Positions 63,843-64,000 of a stretch of DNA of 64,000 nt are shown here, piece after piece. Positions within the stretch are counted from its first letter, which is position 1. Each line of letters starts with the position of its first letter. A program made the position numbers and the translations under genes. The notes under the pieces are model-generated. The model saw only the letters and a program-made list of their open reading frames with translations, ran no database searches and was not told where the DNA came from. Source of the stretch: Zygaena filipendulae (lineage: Eukaryota; Arthropoda; Insecta; Lepidoptera; Zygaenidae); assembly GCA_907165275.2 (NCBI GenBank), contig OU015662.1, forward strand, positions 3,231,501-3,295,500, written 5' to 3'.

Positions 63843-64000
63843 AAAAAAGATAACTTACAGATTTTTTAATTTTTCACACTAATGGAAGATTACGTTCCAA
63901 ATTAGGCAAGGCATTTTTCGCTATCATCATTACGTCATCAAATTCATCACGGTTTATTAAAAGTTCAATTACAATGATTAGCAAAAAATAGCAAAACACA
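63843..64000. other. AT-rich non-coding end of window
   Basis: Nothing recognised. Confidence 0.4.

Noticed and set aside
1..64000. Mitochondrial or bacterial insertion
   Set aside because: No run of mitochondrial or bacterial coding sequence was recognised; open frames are short and AT-rich DNA is continuous with the insect background.

Overview
This window looks like an intergenic or large-intron stretch of a lepidopteran (moth or butterfly) nuclear genome. It is strongly AT-rich and full of the motif TACCTA/TAGGTA. It is crowded with short Helitron copies whose 3' end reads ...CCGCGG-GTGAAA-CCGCGG...CTAG, a repeat I associate with Lepidoptera. It also carries tRNA-derived SINE fragments, an RTE-like LINE 3' end and several MITE families. 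I could not support a single intact host protein-coding gene, rRNA or functional tRNA in 64 kb. The open reading frames present are short and mostly chance, or lie in transposon relics.

Layout. 0-6.5 kb: ordinary AT-rich DNA with Helitron scraps and a full-length palindromic MITE at 3.7 kb (called family A here). 6.5-8.1 kb: a nest of Helitron-type repeats and a 208 bp MITE. 8-15 kb: mostly plain DNA with one nearly intact Helitron (11.2 kb) and two hairpins near 13.9 kb. 15-21 kb: three family A copies, a SINE, another MITE (19 kb) and a Helitron pair that includes a (GGAT)n tract. 22-26.4 kb: a 509 bp MITE that is palindromic almost end to end, a Helitron with a CA-rich tract, an intact-ended Helitron, and a 1.75 kb Tc1-like transposon with a broken transposase gene. 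27-32.3 kb: Helitrons, a retroposon with a 22-nt T run, a SINE joined to a truncated Helitron, and a MITE next to an unrecognised GC-richer block. 36.5-39.3 kb: three copies of a second Helitron family, two in tandem, with a 595 bp mariner-type deletion derivative 7 bp beyond. 40.5-41.5 kb: a TTAA-flanked MITE inside a (GTCT)n-bearing repeat, followed by an inverted-repeat element. 43.6-45.4 kb: a very GC-rich retroposed segment with perfect 14-bp target duplications, and a hAT-type MITE with an 8-bp duplication at the edge of a SINE. 46-49.4 kb: seven Helitron copies. 52.8-53.6 kb: the 3' end of an RTE-like LINE. 57.9-61 kb: a TA-flanked MITE and four more Helitrons.

The window works as a record of transposition rather than as a gene set. 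The points I would follow first are the Tc1 transposase that seems to carry a small spliceosomal intron with a duplicated 5' splice site, the mariner derivative that joins its N- and C-terminal coding parts in one frame, the GC-rich retroposon with a duplicated 5' end and no recognisable reverse transcriptase, and family A MITEs that each carry two perfect TGACGTCA (CRE) octamers. Several moderately GC-rich, repeat-free blocks (16.7, 30.9, 36.0, 50.2, 53.7 and 59.6 kb) are candidates for host regulatory DNA, but that is inference only. All family assignments rest on visible termini, target duplications and protein motifs; no database search was possible.
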